Below, in pieces: positions 1 to 13,023 of a stretch of DNA of 64,000 nt. Made by a program: the position numbers and the translations under genes. Where the stretch lies: the NCBI RefSeq assembly GCF_905475345.1, contig NC_066586.1, forward strand, positions 8,654,400-8,718,399. Reading direction: 5' to 3'. The notes beneath the pieces are model-generated. The model did not search any database and was not told the DNA's origin. It was given only the letters and a program-made list of their open reading frames with translations. The stretch is from Vespula vulgaris. Lineage: Eukaryota > Arthropoda > Insecta > Hymenoptera > Vespidae. Position 1 is the first letter of the stretch. Each line of letters begins with the position of its first letter.

Positions 1-1650
1 GTACGAACGAAAACGTGACGTTTTAGTAAAACGATTTCTTTTTCCACGTTCTGATTTCAAAGAGACTCCAACAAAATCGGCGTGAATTTTTATAAGTGAA
101 AATTTCGAGAAAAAGAAAACGGAGATGTTCGTAATGATTCAGTGAAGAGTGCTCCATATCTAGACTCTTGACGTACATACAAACATGTACTTATACATAT
201 GTGTATACATATATATATGTGTGTGTATGTGTGTACATATATACATATGTATAGATACATATGTATCTGTAGTAAAGACTTATACAGTTAGAAAACTGGT
301 TTTCGTCTTCTCGCGCATCAAGCAATGATTCTATTCGTATGATCGAAGTCTCGCGTGTAGCGGGACCAGGTCAGTCCAGTGACGACTCTATACTTAACCA
401 TCTTCCTTTTTTTCTTCATCTTCTTCTTCTTCTTTTTCTTTTTTTTATTCTTCTTCTTTCCTTCCTCTTTATTTCAAACAACTTCGACAACATTAAGATT
501 TCCTTGCGTTACTCTTGCGACCAAGAAGGAAACCACATCTAATACGATACTGTTCGATCGTTACTACTTTGACAAAGCGATAGGCAACGTATTCGTCGAG
601 TGAATTAAAACTTTTTAATAGGATAGTCGTGTAACTATCGGGACCACTAGATTTGCATTTCGAGTGAGAGACCGATAGCGGCTACTCGACTGAATAAAGT
701 TGGTTGGAACTTTAAGATCGATTAGGACATTCTAATTTTTACCTTTGATTTATCTTACCATAATAGAAAAATAGAACGATAATAAAGTATGATTCAAAAA
801 TATGCAATTCAATATTGCAGATTTTTTTTAATCCAATTTGTAATTAGCGAACATTAATTTTTCCATATTAATTTAAGGGGAACGAATAAAATGATACTAA
901 AAAAATATGTATACATGAATGAAACAAGTTACATGATATTATGGAATAGTTTCTCAACCTTTCTGCCGTAAAGTTCAATACATTTATTTGTAATGTATAT
1001 AAACACAATTTATAAGAATCTGGTATACTAGAATCACTGTATATTATTTCAAAGATACGACTGATACTGAACAATTTACGAGAAGATTCTGTAAATATCT
1101 TATAAATTAATCAGTTTTCTCGTTTTTAAATGCTTTGTCCCAAGTTAGTAATCATTATTACTGTTCATTAAAAATTTAACATAGCCCATAGGTTGAGAAA
1201 CTCTGTTATAGAGGTCTAAAGAAAACATAATAGATCGTACCTACGATTGCACGAAGGATCAACAGAAATAACTAACGATTAGAAAGAAAATTTTACAAAC
1301 CTGATCTTCGAAAAATTCTTACTTCGATGTTATAGATTATAGCCATGATCGAGTGGACCACATAAGTGCATAAAAATCGAACCGAAAAACGAATGATTGC
1401 GTTAGGTACGTTGAACTGGCGTTCGTTGGTGGTTAATTTTTATCGGCTATGCCAGCGACTAGTTCCAAATATAAACCGTGTTTCGTGTATGCGACGCGCT
1501 TCGAAAGCGCTCTCGGACGTATGCCTTCCTCTTCGAGCTTCGCCTCTCCGCCAGCGAAGAGTTTATTTTCTAGTCTCGTGACACGTGCGGAGACGACTGC
1601 TGCTACCGAGCTACATCCGTGCTTACCTCGACAGACGGACAGAAAGAGAA

Positions 1651-1687
<37 letters not shown>

Positions 1688-1847
1688 ACGATACTCCAAA
1701 GGGACTGTTTTCTCTCTCTCCATCCTTTTTTCTCTGCACTCTCAAGTTTTATCATCTCGCGTAGCTCTTTCACTGTCCCTGTCTAACTTGTGGAAAAGAG
1801 CTTTTTCGAGTATCCTCTGCAAGAAAACGAAATACAATTGAAGTGTG

Positions 1848-1905
<58 letters not shown>

Positions 1906-2797
1906 TTCTACATGCTCCATCTCTCTCTCTTCTCTCTCTTTATCTATCTCTTTCTCTCTCGTTCTCATTGTCTTCCTTCTGGTGACTCCAGATTTTTTGT
2001 TTTTGTTTTTGTTTTTTTTTTTTTTAATGGTGACGGACAGCGTTAGTTCAACGACGAATAGCGGTCGTTTAATGTGATGGGAATGAAAATACGTCGTGTA
2101 CATGGTTATTTTCTTCACACTCGAGAAGAAGAAGAAGAAGGAATAATCGTTGTGACCTTGAATCCATTGCCGAGGAACGACGGTGCAATTTTATTAGCGC
2201 GTACTACAGAGCACTGTAAAAGCGTCTCGAAAGGGAGGAGAACAAAGAGGAGGCAGTTCCGATGTCGGTAGTCAGGTCGTTTCGCGAGAAATTAATTCGC
2301 TCTACTTGCTAGAAATCTTTATTGGGGTTATACTCGACGCATGTTGTTATGATGACTTTATGTAGATATTAACGTATGTTCATTTGACTTCGATCGATCG
2401 TGTCAAATGTTTTTTTAAAACAAAACTAATAGAAACGGAAAGAATAAGGAAATCGGGTAAAAAAGATAAAAGTTGTTTGTTTGTCACTAATCTCCTATTT
2501 TAACCGAATCGTCCAATCATTTTTCTCGAGATACAATAAAATATTTCGAAACTTCTCAAGTCGAGTGTTTTAAGAGAAAAAGGAAGAGAGAAAAGGGCTT
2601 GGTTCGTGAGGATTTCATAAAAGTCACGATAAAGAGGAAACTTTGAGTGGAAATAAAAGCTGTGAGAGATAAAGACATAAAAGTGTTCACGTGAACGTTC
2701 TATGCTAATCAAAAAGAAAGTCTAATCTTCGAGAAGGATTGCTTTTGTACGATAGTTTGACCCTCTTTTTCACTACTCTTCTTCTCTACCCTTCGAA
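1..2797. promoter_or_regulatory. Upstream region of stardust long form; no coding gene seen
   Basis: No convincing coding exon was found on either strand. The stretch contains TG/TA repeats (about 200-260), a long CT tract, a GAAA-rich tract near 1640-1690, and a moderately GC-rich island at about 1370-1640 and again at 2150-2280. It lies directly upstream of the first coding exon of the long stardust form at 2798, so it probably carries that promoter and 5' untranslated sequence. The transcription start cannot be placed. The short reading frames here are low-complexity products of the CT and GAAA repeats. Confidence 0.4.
1849..1903. repeat. (CT)n microsatellite
   Basis: Uninterrupted CT dinucleotide run of about 27 units, followed by imperfect CT-rich sequence to about 1960. 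Confidence 0.95.
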
Positions 2798-5700
2798 ATG
2801 TCAAAGTTCTTTCGCAAATTCGTTTTTTGCGGCTGTTCTCGTTCGCACAGCGATAATCGATCGAATATCGCGAACGATTCCACTCTCGACGACGTTTCGA
2901 AGCTTGTACCATCCTCCTCGTCCGACAATTGTGCCGAAGAGAGCAACGATCTAGCAAGATACTTCGATTTATCTAGCATTAAGTTTATCGACGACGAGGA
3001 TGCCGACGATGAGTCGTTTTTTATGAAAAACGGTACAAAGTAGATTTCTATCGTTTCTTTTCTTTTCCTTTTTTTCTTCTTTCTTTTCATTCTCACCTGA
3101 TCCAAACATTTTTCCGATTTTTATTCGAAATTCTCTTACGAGAAAATTATTATTATTGAATAAAAAGAGCATGCAACCCCTTGAAAAACGCTTCGATCGT
3201 AAAAAGAGTAATCGGCATCGATCGAATCGATGCTTTCGTTTCGTCGATCGTGTAACTATTAATAGTAGCTCGTTGGCACATCCTATGCCAACTATTTTTC
3301 TTTTATCGTCGGACACTTTCAAAGTTCGAATAATTACCCAATCGAATCACCTAAATTCGCTCATTTACATTTATTTACAAATTTATTTAAGAAATGAATA
3401 TCGTTTGTTAACCGATTTATCAACGTACCCGGTAGTTCGTTACGCGCAATTAATTATCCGCGCAACGCGATAAAACGTAATACAGGGTGTTCTCGCTGTA
3501 ATTAACTTGTTGAATTCTTGCTAGAAGAGCTGGATGGACCAAATGCTGTACGGATACGAGACGGTTGGGTTATCGCTGTCGAAAGGTAAAATATTTCATA
3601 TATATTTAAATTAATTATATAATAAAAATGATAAAATTGAAACGAAAATATAGAATTAAAGTTTGCGAAATAATAAAATTCGAAATTCGTTACTATTTCA
3701 ATGAAAAACTTTATTAACCGGTTAATGAATGATTTATTTTTTGAAAAATTTCTAGAAACAAAAACATTATTAAGTAAATATTATAGATATAATGAAAAAT
3801 TTACATTACTAAAATATCATTGAAATATATGTAATGAAAAAGTACATCGTTGCATATGTAACATTGCACATTGGACAACATTAAACATTAACATATTATG
3901 ATTCCGAAACAACGCATTTATGGGTTAAGATGATTTAATTTAAATATCATGGATATATCCAAGGACTTTCATTTGCTATTCCCTATAAACTACATATTAC
4001 ATTAAATCAATATATAAGTTATTGTAAACTCACCGATAACCTATTTATTTATTAGGTTATTAGCTATTAACAAGACTCCTTACATAAGAAAAAAAAAAAA
4101 GTGAAAAAAGATACAAAAAACTCTATCGATTAAAATATGCCGATAAATCGTACGATATAATAATATGTAACGTCAAACTATTCGTCCTTGTAAACTTCTT
4201 ACCGTATAAAATCTTAACTGTATAAAACGAATGTGTAAGAACGTAAACACACTAATACTAACGTATCTTTTCGCAGAGGCGTAAGAGAAAGGTTGAAAGA
4301 GCTCGCTGCCCTGAGGAGCATCCAGTTACGGGATATCGAAGCCATATTAGATCATCAGGTAGGTGGATCCCTTTCAACGAGATTTTTATATCTTTCACGA
4401 TATTAACGAGTTTCACTTTTTGACACTGTAATGAGAATCGTACATTGAGAAATATGTTATTTATGCATGAAGCTTATTTATGTAAACGTAAAAATCAAAA
4501 AAGAAGAGAGAGAAAGAGAAAGAAAGAAAAATATACTCGTACTAGCTCGTGTTTTTACGACGACGTGCACAGTATTCGCAGCGACGTTTGTAACGACACA
4601 TAGGTTTCCACAGCGAAAAGCCATACAAAATTTATTTCAAAAATTTTGCGTAAGCTTCACAATTTCAACTATTCGAGATTATTGAATGTGCGAGGAACAA
4701 TGTACCAAATTTTTTTTTTTTCTTTTCATTTGTATACTCTCGAAGCAATAAACCATGTCAAAAATTCTATGAAACATTGTACGTTTATCGGCGATTTTTA
4801 TATGTTCCGAAAAGATATGTACATTTTTATTATATGGAATGTATATTCATTTTCCAACAGGTTTATATTTTTATCATATATATATATTAATATTTGAAAA
4901 TAATAAATTCGATCATTCTTTTTACAATTCTAAGATTTAATTAACGATTTTGTTAAAGTATCTTATAATATCTCATGCTTATGTTTATATCATTACATTT
5001 TGTAAAGTTTTGTGAACGCAATGCAACAAAATTCTGTCCCGGATTCATCCGAACTGAAGTTTTATAGCTAATTTAGGTAAGAAGTGGAACGATTTAATTT
5101 ATTGACACTGATTATGATATAGTTGACGCACAATTGATATATTGAGTTAAAGTAATAGCGGAAGTCATATCAAATGGTCGATACACAACAATTTGCAGTA
5201 TATACTGCAGAAATATATGTGCGATTGTGTCGTGACATTTTTAAATTCCACAGTTCATAAAATATTAATTCATGGACTACTGAAATGGTTGAAAATTTGG
5301 CTGATTGGACAATTCTCAGAAGGCAGCAAAAATGAGAAATAAACCTTGTACGAGCAAAGCTACGTGAAAAAATTTTCCAGCGAATCATGTAACACGGATA
5401 TCATTAATAGACTTTTGCTTAATTCTGACTCCCTTATATCTTTTGTAATAAGAGTAACTAGAAGAAAGAAAACGATGCCGTTTTTGAATAATAAAACTCT
5501 AGATTTGTTTCTTCCTCTTGAACCTACATCTATCAAAGAAAACGAATCAGTACTATAGAACATAATAAAGAAGAGATGTCATCTGAGGGAGAAATTTTGA
5601 ATGAATTTTCTAATCTAAAATCAAATTGTAATAATTTGAAAATGTTTTTATATATTATACTTACGTCTTTTAAAAATAATTTTTGGTATTTTGTTATAAA

Positions 5701-6344
5701 ACAGCTATACAACTTTTTACATTAAAATTTGTTTTATACAAGTACTTATCCATATTTAATTTTGTGTTAATAATTAAAGTTTATAACAGCGCATTCGCTA
5801 CAAATAAAGTCTTCCCACGACTCATGTGATTTCAATTGTTTCTCTCATTTGAAATAAAAAAAATTTACAATGATTTTTAATTAAGACTAGTTTAACTATA
5901 GCAGATATCAAAATGAAAGGAGAAAGATGATAATTGAAAAAATGACAGATTAAAAAAGAAATAAAGAAAAAAAGAAAAAATTTTGGATTAATTCTGGTAC
6001 AAGTTACAAGGATATGTGCACTGAAAATGTACAGAAAATTTGAAGTTAATCGATCAAGTGGGTGTTAAGTTATGAATTTTGTTTGAATTTTCACCACAAA
6101 TATCTTAATGTAGAACGTGTAGAAAGGTGTATGAAATATATATAAACAAAATGAAAAATGAAAAAAAGAAACAACATCGTGGTAGGTTATGAGAGAAAAA
6201 CTTTCCAACTATAAAGTATAATGCGTTAGCGTAGAAAGCATAGACGATCGATCGTATTGACGTATCGGAAAAACAGGTATGCTTTTGCACACGTCATACG
6301 ACTGTGTACATACATGTGTATATATATATATACGTGTGTGTGTG

Positions 6345-6402
<58 letters not shown>

Positions 6403-6940
6403 GTATGTGCACTCTTGCCCATGCTATGGAACATGAATTTCGTCTTGTAGACCCAATACAGCAACGTCGAGATAAATTTATATATGGTGACAATGTATAT
6501 ACGTAAATACATGTATACATACATATACATACATACATACATACATACATACATACATTCATACAACATACATACATACATGGTTTATCGGCCCAACGAT
6601 CAATCCCCGTTTTCTTTCTTAACGTCGAACGTCACAAACGAAGCTATAGGAGGTGCGATCACCGTCATTAAAAAAAAAAGAAAAAAATAAAAAAGAAATT
6701 TATCGACACTCGACCGTTTTGTAAGTAGAGTCGCCTATGAAACATGGAATGCGAAGGTGAATATGCGAACGTGCTGCTTGCGTCGAGTTGTAATTACGAT
6801 TACAAAGCCGTTGCGCTTTGCTCGAGGCTAAGCGACCTACCATCGACTATTACGTTCCAGGATTTTTATTTTTTTCCTTGCTTTCAACTATTATACTTTG
6901 CTGCGGTTTTTCTTTAGTAAATATGCATATATTTATATGC

Positions 6941-6974
<34 letters not shown>

Positions 6975-8968
6975 TTATGTATATATGTATATATGTATAT
7001 ATGTATGTATCTACGTATGTACGTATGTATATATGGACGCGCCACATAGGGGTTACTGGCTCCCCCCGTGGCATACGTATATATACTTGTGTTTGTAAGT
7101 ACGTTAATAACGCTCATTAAATGTCTTCGAATGATCAATATTTAAAAGTTATCGTAGTTTCGTATCACTATCGTCATCCGTTTCTCTTACTTTCTTTCTC
7201 TTTCTCTTTCTCTTTCTCTTTCTCTTTCTCTTTCTCTTTCTCTTTCTCTTCCTATTTCTCTCTCCTTTCTCACGAAAATGATAAATTATTCATAACGGAC
7301 TATTTTAATTCCGCAGATAAACGAGACCGGTGCATCCACGAGCGAGGAGAGCACGAGAAAAGATGTAACGAGTAATCAGGTCACCGTGACCCTTGCGGAT
7401 GAGTGAGTACTTCTCGAGATTGACCGTCTTAAATTCTTTGCGAAACGAAGAAAGTTTTCTCCTGGTTTTATCCTTTAAGCTGAGTGAGAGTAGCCTGGAT
7501 TTTTACTTCGAAGGATACCTTTGAGTGATCTTTTAATGAAACTATTCGATTCTTGACGTTTGCTGTTCTCATTTTTACAAAATAATTATATCTAGAATGC
7601 CATTATTTTGATATAAATTGTCTTTTGTGTGACACCTCATAGCTTTTTCATTTTCATATTCCGCTTTGTGGACGTACATAGTATCACCTTCTTTCAAAGT
7701 CCACTCTATATTCATGTGTTCATATGTAGTTATGCCTGGTCGACTTTGAAATATGTTCTGACAATGTTTTATTATTTAAACTGACATGAGTAGTTCGTAT
7801 CAAATGTTTTATTTATTTATTTATTTATTTATTTATCTTTATTATAGGGATGTACGTAATACGAACGCCTTCTTCACAAAACTCAGTAACGGTACGATTC
7901 CTAAAGGATTGACCAAGGACGGTCAGGATACGCGAGAAGGAAAAACTTTGCAGGAACGAAAGGACGTTTTGGAAAAGCAACAAACCTCATCGGATGAAAC
8001 AAATCTTTTGGTCAGTTTCAGATTCCTCAATAATTTAAATAAAATCATGATAGAACGAACATTCAGTTTATAAATCGCAACATATAATTACGTTGTAATA
8101 ACAACATACATATGTATAAGTATATCGATTCTTTCTTTTTCAATAGACACGTGTCCTTGATTTATCGTGATTCCTCGATAGAGATATCGGCTGATAGATA
8201 CATCGTATTTCAATATAATGGAAAAAAAAGAAATATCATGACTTATACATATGTAAATACGCTGACGTATTAACAAAATGTTTTTGCATTTAAAAGTAAT
8301 GACTACACATTTATCTTCGTCTATCTATTTATTGGAAATCTCGATGGCAAAACTTGCGTGCAACTTCTAACGACATTAATGAAGATGTTAGAATATTATT
8401 AATTAAAAAAAAAAAAAAAGAAAAAATTTTGCGAATAAATAAGAACCGATATAATAAAAAGATAAATAGTCTGTTTATCCGTTGAAAAAAATTATGCTTA
8501 TTTATAATATAAAGATAAAATATTTTATTCGAAACATGTATTTGTCTATAGAAATGTTTAGAAAATTATTTGTAAAATTACTTGTAAAATGTAAGTGAGA
8601 AATAGGATTAACGAGGGTAATAGTCTTCTGTAGAAGAAATCAATAGAAATAAAATCGTATATAAATGATTATATAATTATACTATGTAAAATATTTCAAA
8701 TGATCGATCACGCAAGATCAATATGATTAGTATGATCGAAGTACTCACGGTATACGATACTGATCGAATCTATCACTTCGCAGCAACCAGTGCAGACCAG
8801 CAACAAGGTAGGGGAACGCCGTGCTAGCAGTCCCTTCCAAAATGGCCGGACAGAGGTCCTGATTGGAGAACCGGAGGGCGGCCCGAGGTCGCCGCGAGGA
8901 TCGACGTCTTCAGCGGTGAACGACGGCAATTTTCTTAATCCACCGGACGAACGCGAAGCAATTTACAG
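2798..8968 (+). CDS. sdt: stardust exons 1-6: N-terminal region of the long isoform
   Basis: Exon 1 (2798-3032) opens at an ATG after CTTCGAA, with product [16 protein letters not shown]..., then an acidic serine-rich stretch. It ends in phase 1. Exon 2 (3525-3585) reads [18 protein letters not shown] across the junction. Exon 3 (4277-4358) reads a charged helix, [17 protein letters not shown]. Exons 4 (7317-7402), 5 (7848-8010) and 6 (8784-8968) are polar. Exon 6 ends EREAIY plus two bases, which fit the first base of exon 7 to give Arg. No known domain is visible. The FCGC motif near the start could be a lipidation site (inference). All acceptors and donors are canonical and phases run 1-2-0-2-0-2. 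The alternative first exons in the following intron would replace this whole block. Confidence 0.8.
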
Positions 8969-11900
8969 GTTAGTCAAATTATTTCTCTTAATGGCGACAG
9001 CTTACGTTTCGTGCAGTACACACGTCTCTCCTCTTCCGTGATTGGTTGATACGATGACCGATACACAAACGAAACGAAAAATTGACTCGAACGTTAGGTT
9101 ACATGATTTAAGCAGAGAAATCAATGCAATGAGGTCTCATGTTATACGTCGGATATCTTATATTTGTCATCAAAATTGTGATTATTTATAAAATCATTGA
9201 ACATCGTGGTATGCGCGCCACGCGTTGAAATCTTCGCCTAATTTTCACTCTTCCTTTCTTTCTTTCTCTTCCTTCTTTACCGTCCATGAAAAAAACGACT
9301 TTTTACTCATCGGACGTCAGATGGCGCTGCTCAACCGTTTCGTTCACCTGCCGAGTAATCGATCTGAGGTAAAACAGTGTTCATCTTTCGGAGAAAAATC
9401 AATTTCACACATCCGAACTAATCATTATGATTGTACGTTAGATTTAATATTTTCGAATCGAATTTCGTTTTATCGAATAAAGATAAAGAATATTTCAAGA
9501 ATATTTTTAAATGATTCAAAAAATGTATTCGAGAAGACGCCAATATTGCTATATCAAACTTTCCAAAGAATTTATCAATATGTTATTAGGAAACAAATCG
9601 AAGTAATGTTAATCGAGTTATTGGCTTTTGTAAAATCTATTATTTTATCGAAGATATTCGCCATGAATCTGCAACAGTATGGTCAAGTTAAATGAACTTG
9701 GCCAAGTCAATTAGAATTACATTAAACGACGTACTATACACGTTGGCGTTCCCGTTAGGTATGTTATAGCTTCTAAGGAGAACACGCCTCCGTCTTCTCC
9801 GACAAAAAGCAATTTTCTTTATCATCTACCATTTTGTTCCAAAAGAACTTCTTCGCCCGTTCTCGAAATCGTGAAAGGAGATTGTAGAAATCATTAGGAA
9901 TCTTTATTATCTCTATATTACACATAGTTGCTTTCCCCGATGGTATTCTGAAGGAATGCAACTTTCAATTAGTCTCGGAAACATTTTTGTGAAAATTTCG
10001 TAGAATATCTCCAATCGTTTTTCTAATTTGAAATTTTCTCGGTTCTCGATAACAAATCAAAAAACATCGAATCGTAAGGTCAGACATGATCGATCGAATG
10101 AAACGAAACGAACGAGTTCTCGATTGATCGGATAAGGAAAGAAAAAAAAAAAGAAGAAGAAATAATGCTTTTGGCATGACGTGTACGTAGGATTGCGGAT
10201 GACTTTCGCCTTCGACGAGAGTAAAACGGACTTTAGGAATCGACCGAAAAAAAAAAATTCCAGGCGGCACTCCCCTTTGGTATAGTGAATCTTATGAATG
10301 GAGGTAACGTCATCAGTTCACACAGGGAAAACCTTAAAAGCGAGATCTATCTAGCGATACTATATTAACTTCGAATATGTGTATGTGTTTGTGCGCGTGT
10401 TGTGTTGCGTACGTCTACCTGACATCGTGCTACGCTCCCTTACCCCAAAGTTCCTCGAATTTTATGGTCTATGACGTGTACGGACTGTATAAAGGAGAAA
10501 TGGAACGAACGACGAGCGTTTACATCTTTGAACTGGCTCTCAGGTAGAGTAAATTCAGTGGCGGCCGTTGTTGCACCTGCGTTTCCTGTCGCTTCACCGA
10601 CCACAGGGACGTCCACCTGACGACCGGAAGAGACCGTCCCTACCGTTGATGAAATAAAATTCGTCGTATTTATCCAAGCAACTCAAGGTTCCCTTCCTAA
10701 TCTACTCGAACGTAGAAAAATTCTGAACGTAGAAAAATTCTTTTCCATTTTTCTTCTCTTGAAAAATATTTTTCAAGACGCTCCTTTTTTCATTTTAATA
10801 TAATTCGCGTATACGATGAAATAATTATAAAAGATTATTACTAATTATCGAATAATTAAAATTGTTCTCGTCTTTTGGAAATTAGAAATTCTATACATAT
10901 AGACATATATATAGCAGACGCGTTTATGTATATAATACTGTAGAATTAAGAACATTTATCCGAAATTTGTCTTAATTTTATCTTAATTTTTTACCTTAAT
11001 TAATCTTAATATTTTTACGAATAGTAAGATTATTAATATTTCTTTAAATAGAATTGGATTTTACGCGAATAAAAAAATTATGAAAGGAATCACAACAAAT
11101 GCAATACATTCTGATTGTCCTATTGTGATTACTACAAATAAAATCAGTGTTATTCGACATTTATAAATATTATACAAATTTGATTATAGCTTTGCTCATT
11201 AAAGATATTTTATCGTTTCCCGTTATTGATATGTACATATATATTGGATCATTAATAATTACATTATCTATATCTATATATATATAATTTTTTTAATTAT
11301 TAACGATCGGCTCATTAAATAAAATACAACAACACAATTTCCTGTCGTCAGTCGAGAAGAGTCGCCTTGTAACGTCCGTGATACTCCCACGAACGCGCTA
11401 CATACATGAATTCCTCGCTCCTTAGAATCTCGATTATCCAAGTATAGAACGCACTTTCGAATACACATACATAGTGTTGGCGGCAAGCGCACTTTCGATT
11501 ATCCATACGGTCACTGATCCCATCATCGATTATCTTACTATGTATTTCCGAATCGATAAACTACATCGGGTATCATCGTCAAGCCCAAAGGCTAACTCAT
11601 TCGAGTGTACCACGATATAGTTACTCTATGTATTTACGGTATTCCAATAATGGACGAGAAATCGTGCAAGGAAGGAGGCGAATAACGATAGCAAAGGCAA
11701 AACATGAATTTGGAATGTGGAAGTGAAAAGTAAACTAGTTTCGAATATAAAAAAAAAGAAAATTGCCATAACAGTGTATCTACATACGTTTCGCGCAGTT
11801 TATAGAACTCGTTTATGAACGAGTATAAACACATATACAAACATATACTAATTTCCCTATAATTCTCGCAAATAGATTGACAATTGTTATCTGAGTAAAA

Positions 11901-12971
11901 AAAGAACAATGAATCGACGTTTATCAGCGTGCGATCCAATTACTTGTCGTTTTACTCTTTACTTCCTAACGTTTGCTAACCGCGTTCGTGATAATAAATA
12001 TCGTACGATCGCTAGAATATAGTCGACTTCGATGTTGAAAATAAAATACACAAATCTCCCAACGAAAATACTTCATTCGTTTGGTAAGATAAAATTTTTA
12101 AAAGATACGATAGAGTATTAGAAAAGGTACAGTGTAGGTAGTGCATATATAAGTACATTCATACGTACGTACGTACATTCATATGTACGTATATACGTAC
12201 ATCATACATAGATACATATATACATACACACATATATATAGCCTTAAGAGAACCGATCGACTTCTTTGTTTTATTTGCCGCGGATGACTCACCGAAGGGG
12301 TTGTCTATCGCGCGTGTGATCGCACGCACGGTATGCGGGGCCTTACGTGTACTCACAGTCTTTCTTTCATCGCGTAAATATACGTGTATATGTAACTATA
12401 GGTGTGTATACTTTATATGGTTTCCAAGCAAGTTACGTACTACATACGTATACGTACCACTTTGATAGCGAATATAAATAGACAATAAACAAAACTCCGA
12501 TCAGCATCAACTCGGTTGCGGATCACGTGCTTATCGAGATGACCTCATAAATTAGCTTCTCGAACGATATCACCCGAGAAGATATTGCTCGATTATACGA
12601 ACCTAAGTAAGTATATATACCTAAATAGACTAGGGATGTGTGCGTTTATTCACGTACTATTAACTTTTACTTTCGATACGAACGTAAGTAGAGGTAACGA
12701 TAAAATGTTGATAAAATCATTTATGTACGTATATACTTTTTGATAAGTTTCATCGTCACGCATGTAAATAGAGTTGGTCGTAATAATACAGTGACATTTG
12801 TTCATGATAAAAGGGGCGTAAAGCGAACAGATGCTCTTCGGTATGTTTCGATGTTGATAGTAATGAACTCGTGCGTTTTCAAAATGTTTTATTTAACGTT
12901 TGCTTCGATAAACCAAATTGAATTATGAACGTGTATCTATATACGTATACTATAACATGTATCTACAATGT

Positions 12972-13023
<52 letters not shown>

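Larger units (their letters stand above)
4359..7316 (+). other. stardust intron 3: repeats and a dead transposon fragment
   Basis: No host exon was seen. It contains AT-rich sequence, a degraded transposon ORF at about 5165-5558, a TG/TA block (6315-6399), an (ATAC)n block (6505-6580), a TA block (6921-7035) and a (TTTCTC)n tract (7195-7250) just before exon 4. Confidence 0.6.

Noticed and set aside
6209..7138. Numerous Y/I/C/M-repeat frames
   Set aside because: Direct translations of TA, TG and ATAC microsatellites.
9225..9695. 156-codon plus-strand open frame in stardust intron 6
   Set aside because: AT-driven composition, no domain or motif, no phase-compatible donor, and low-complexity start. 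Length alone is expected by chance in this region.
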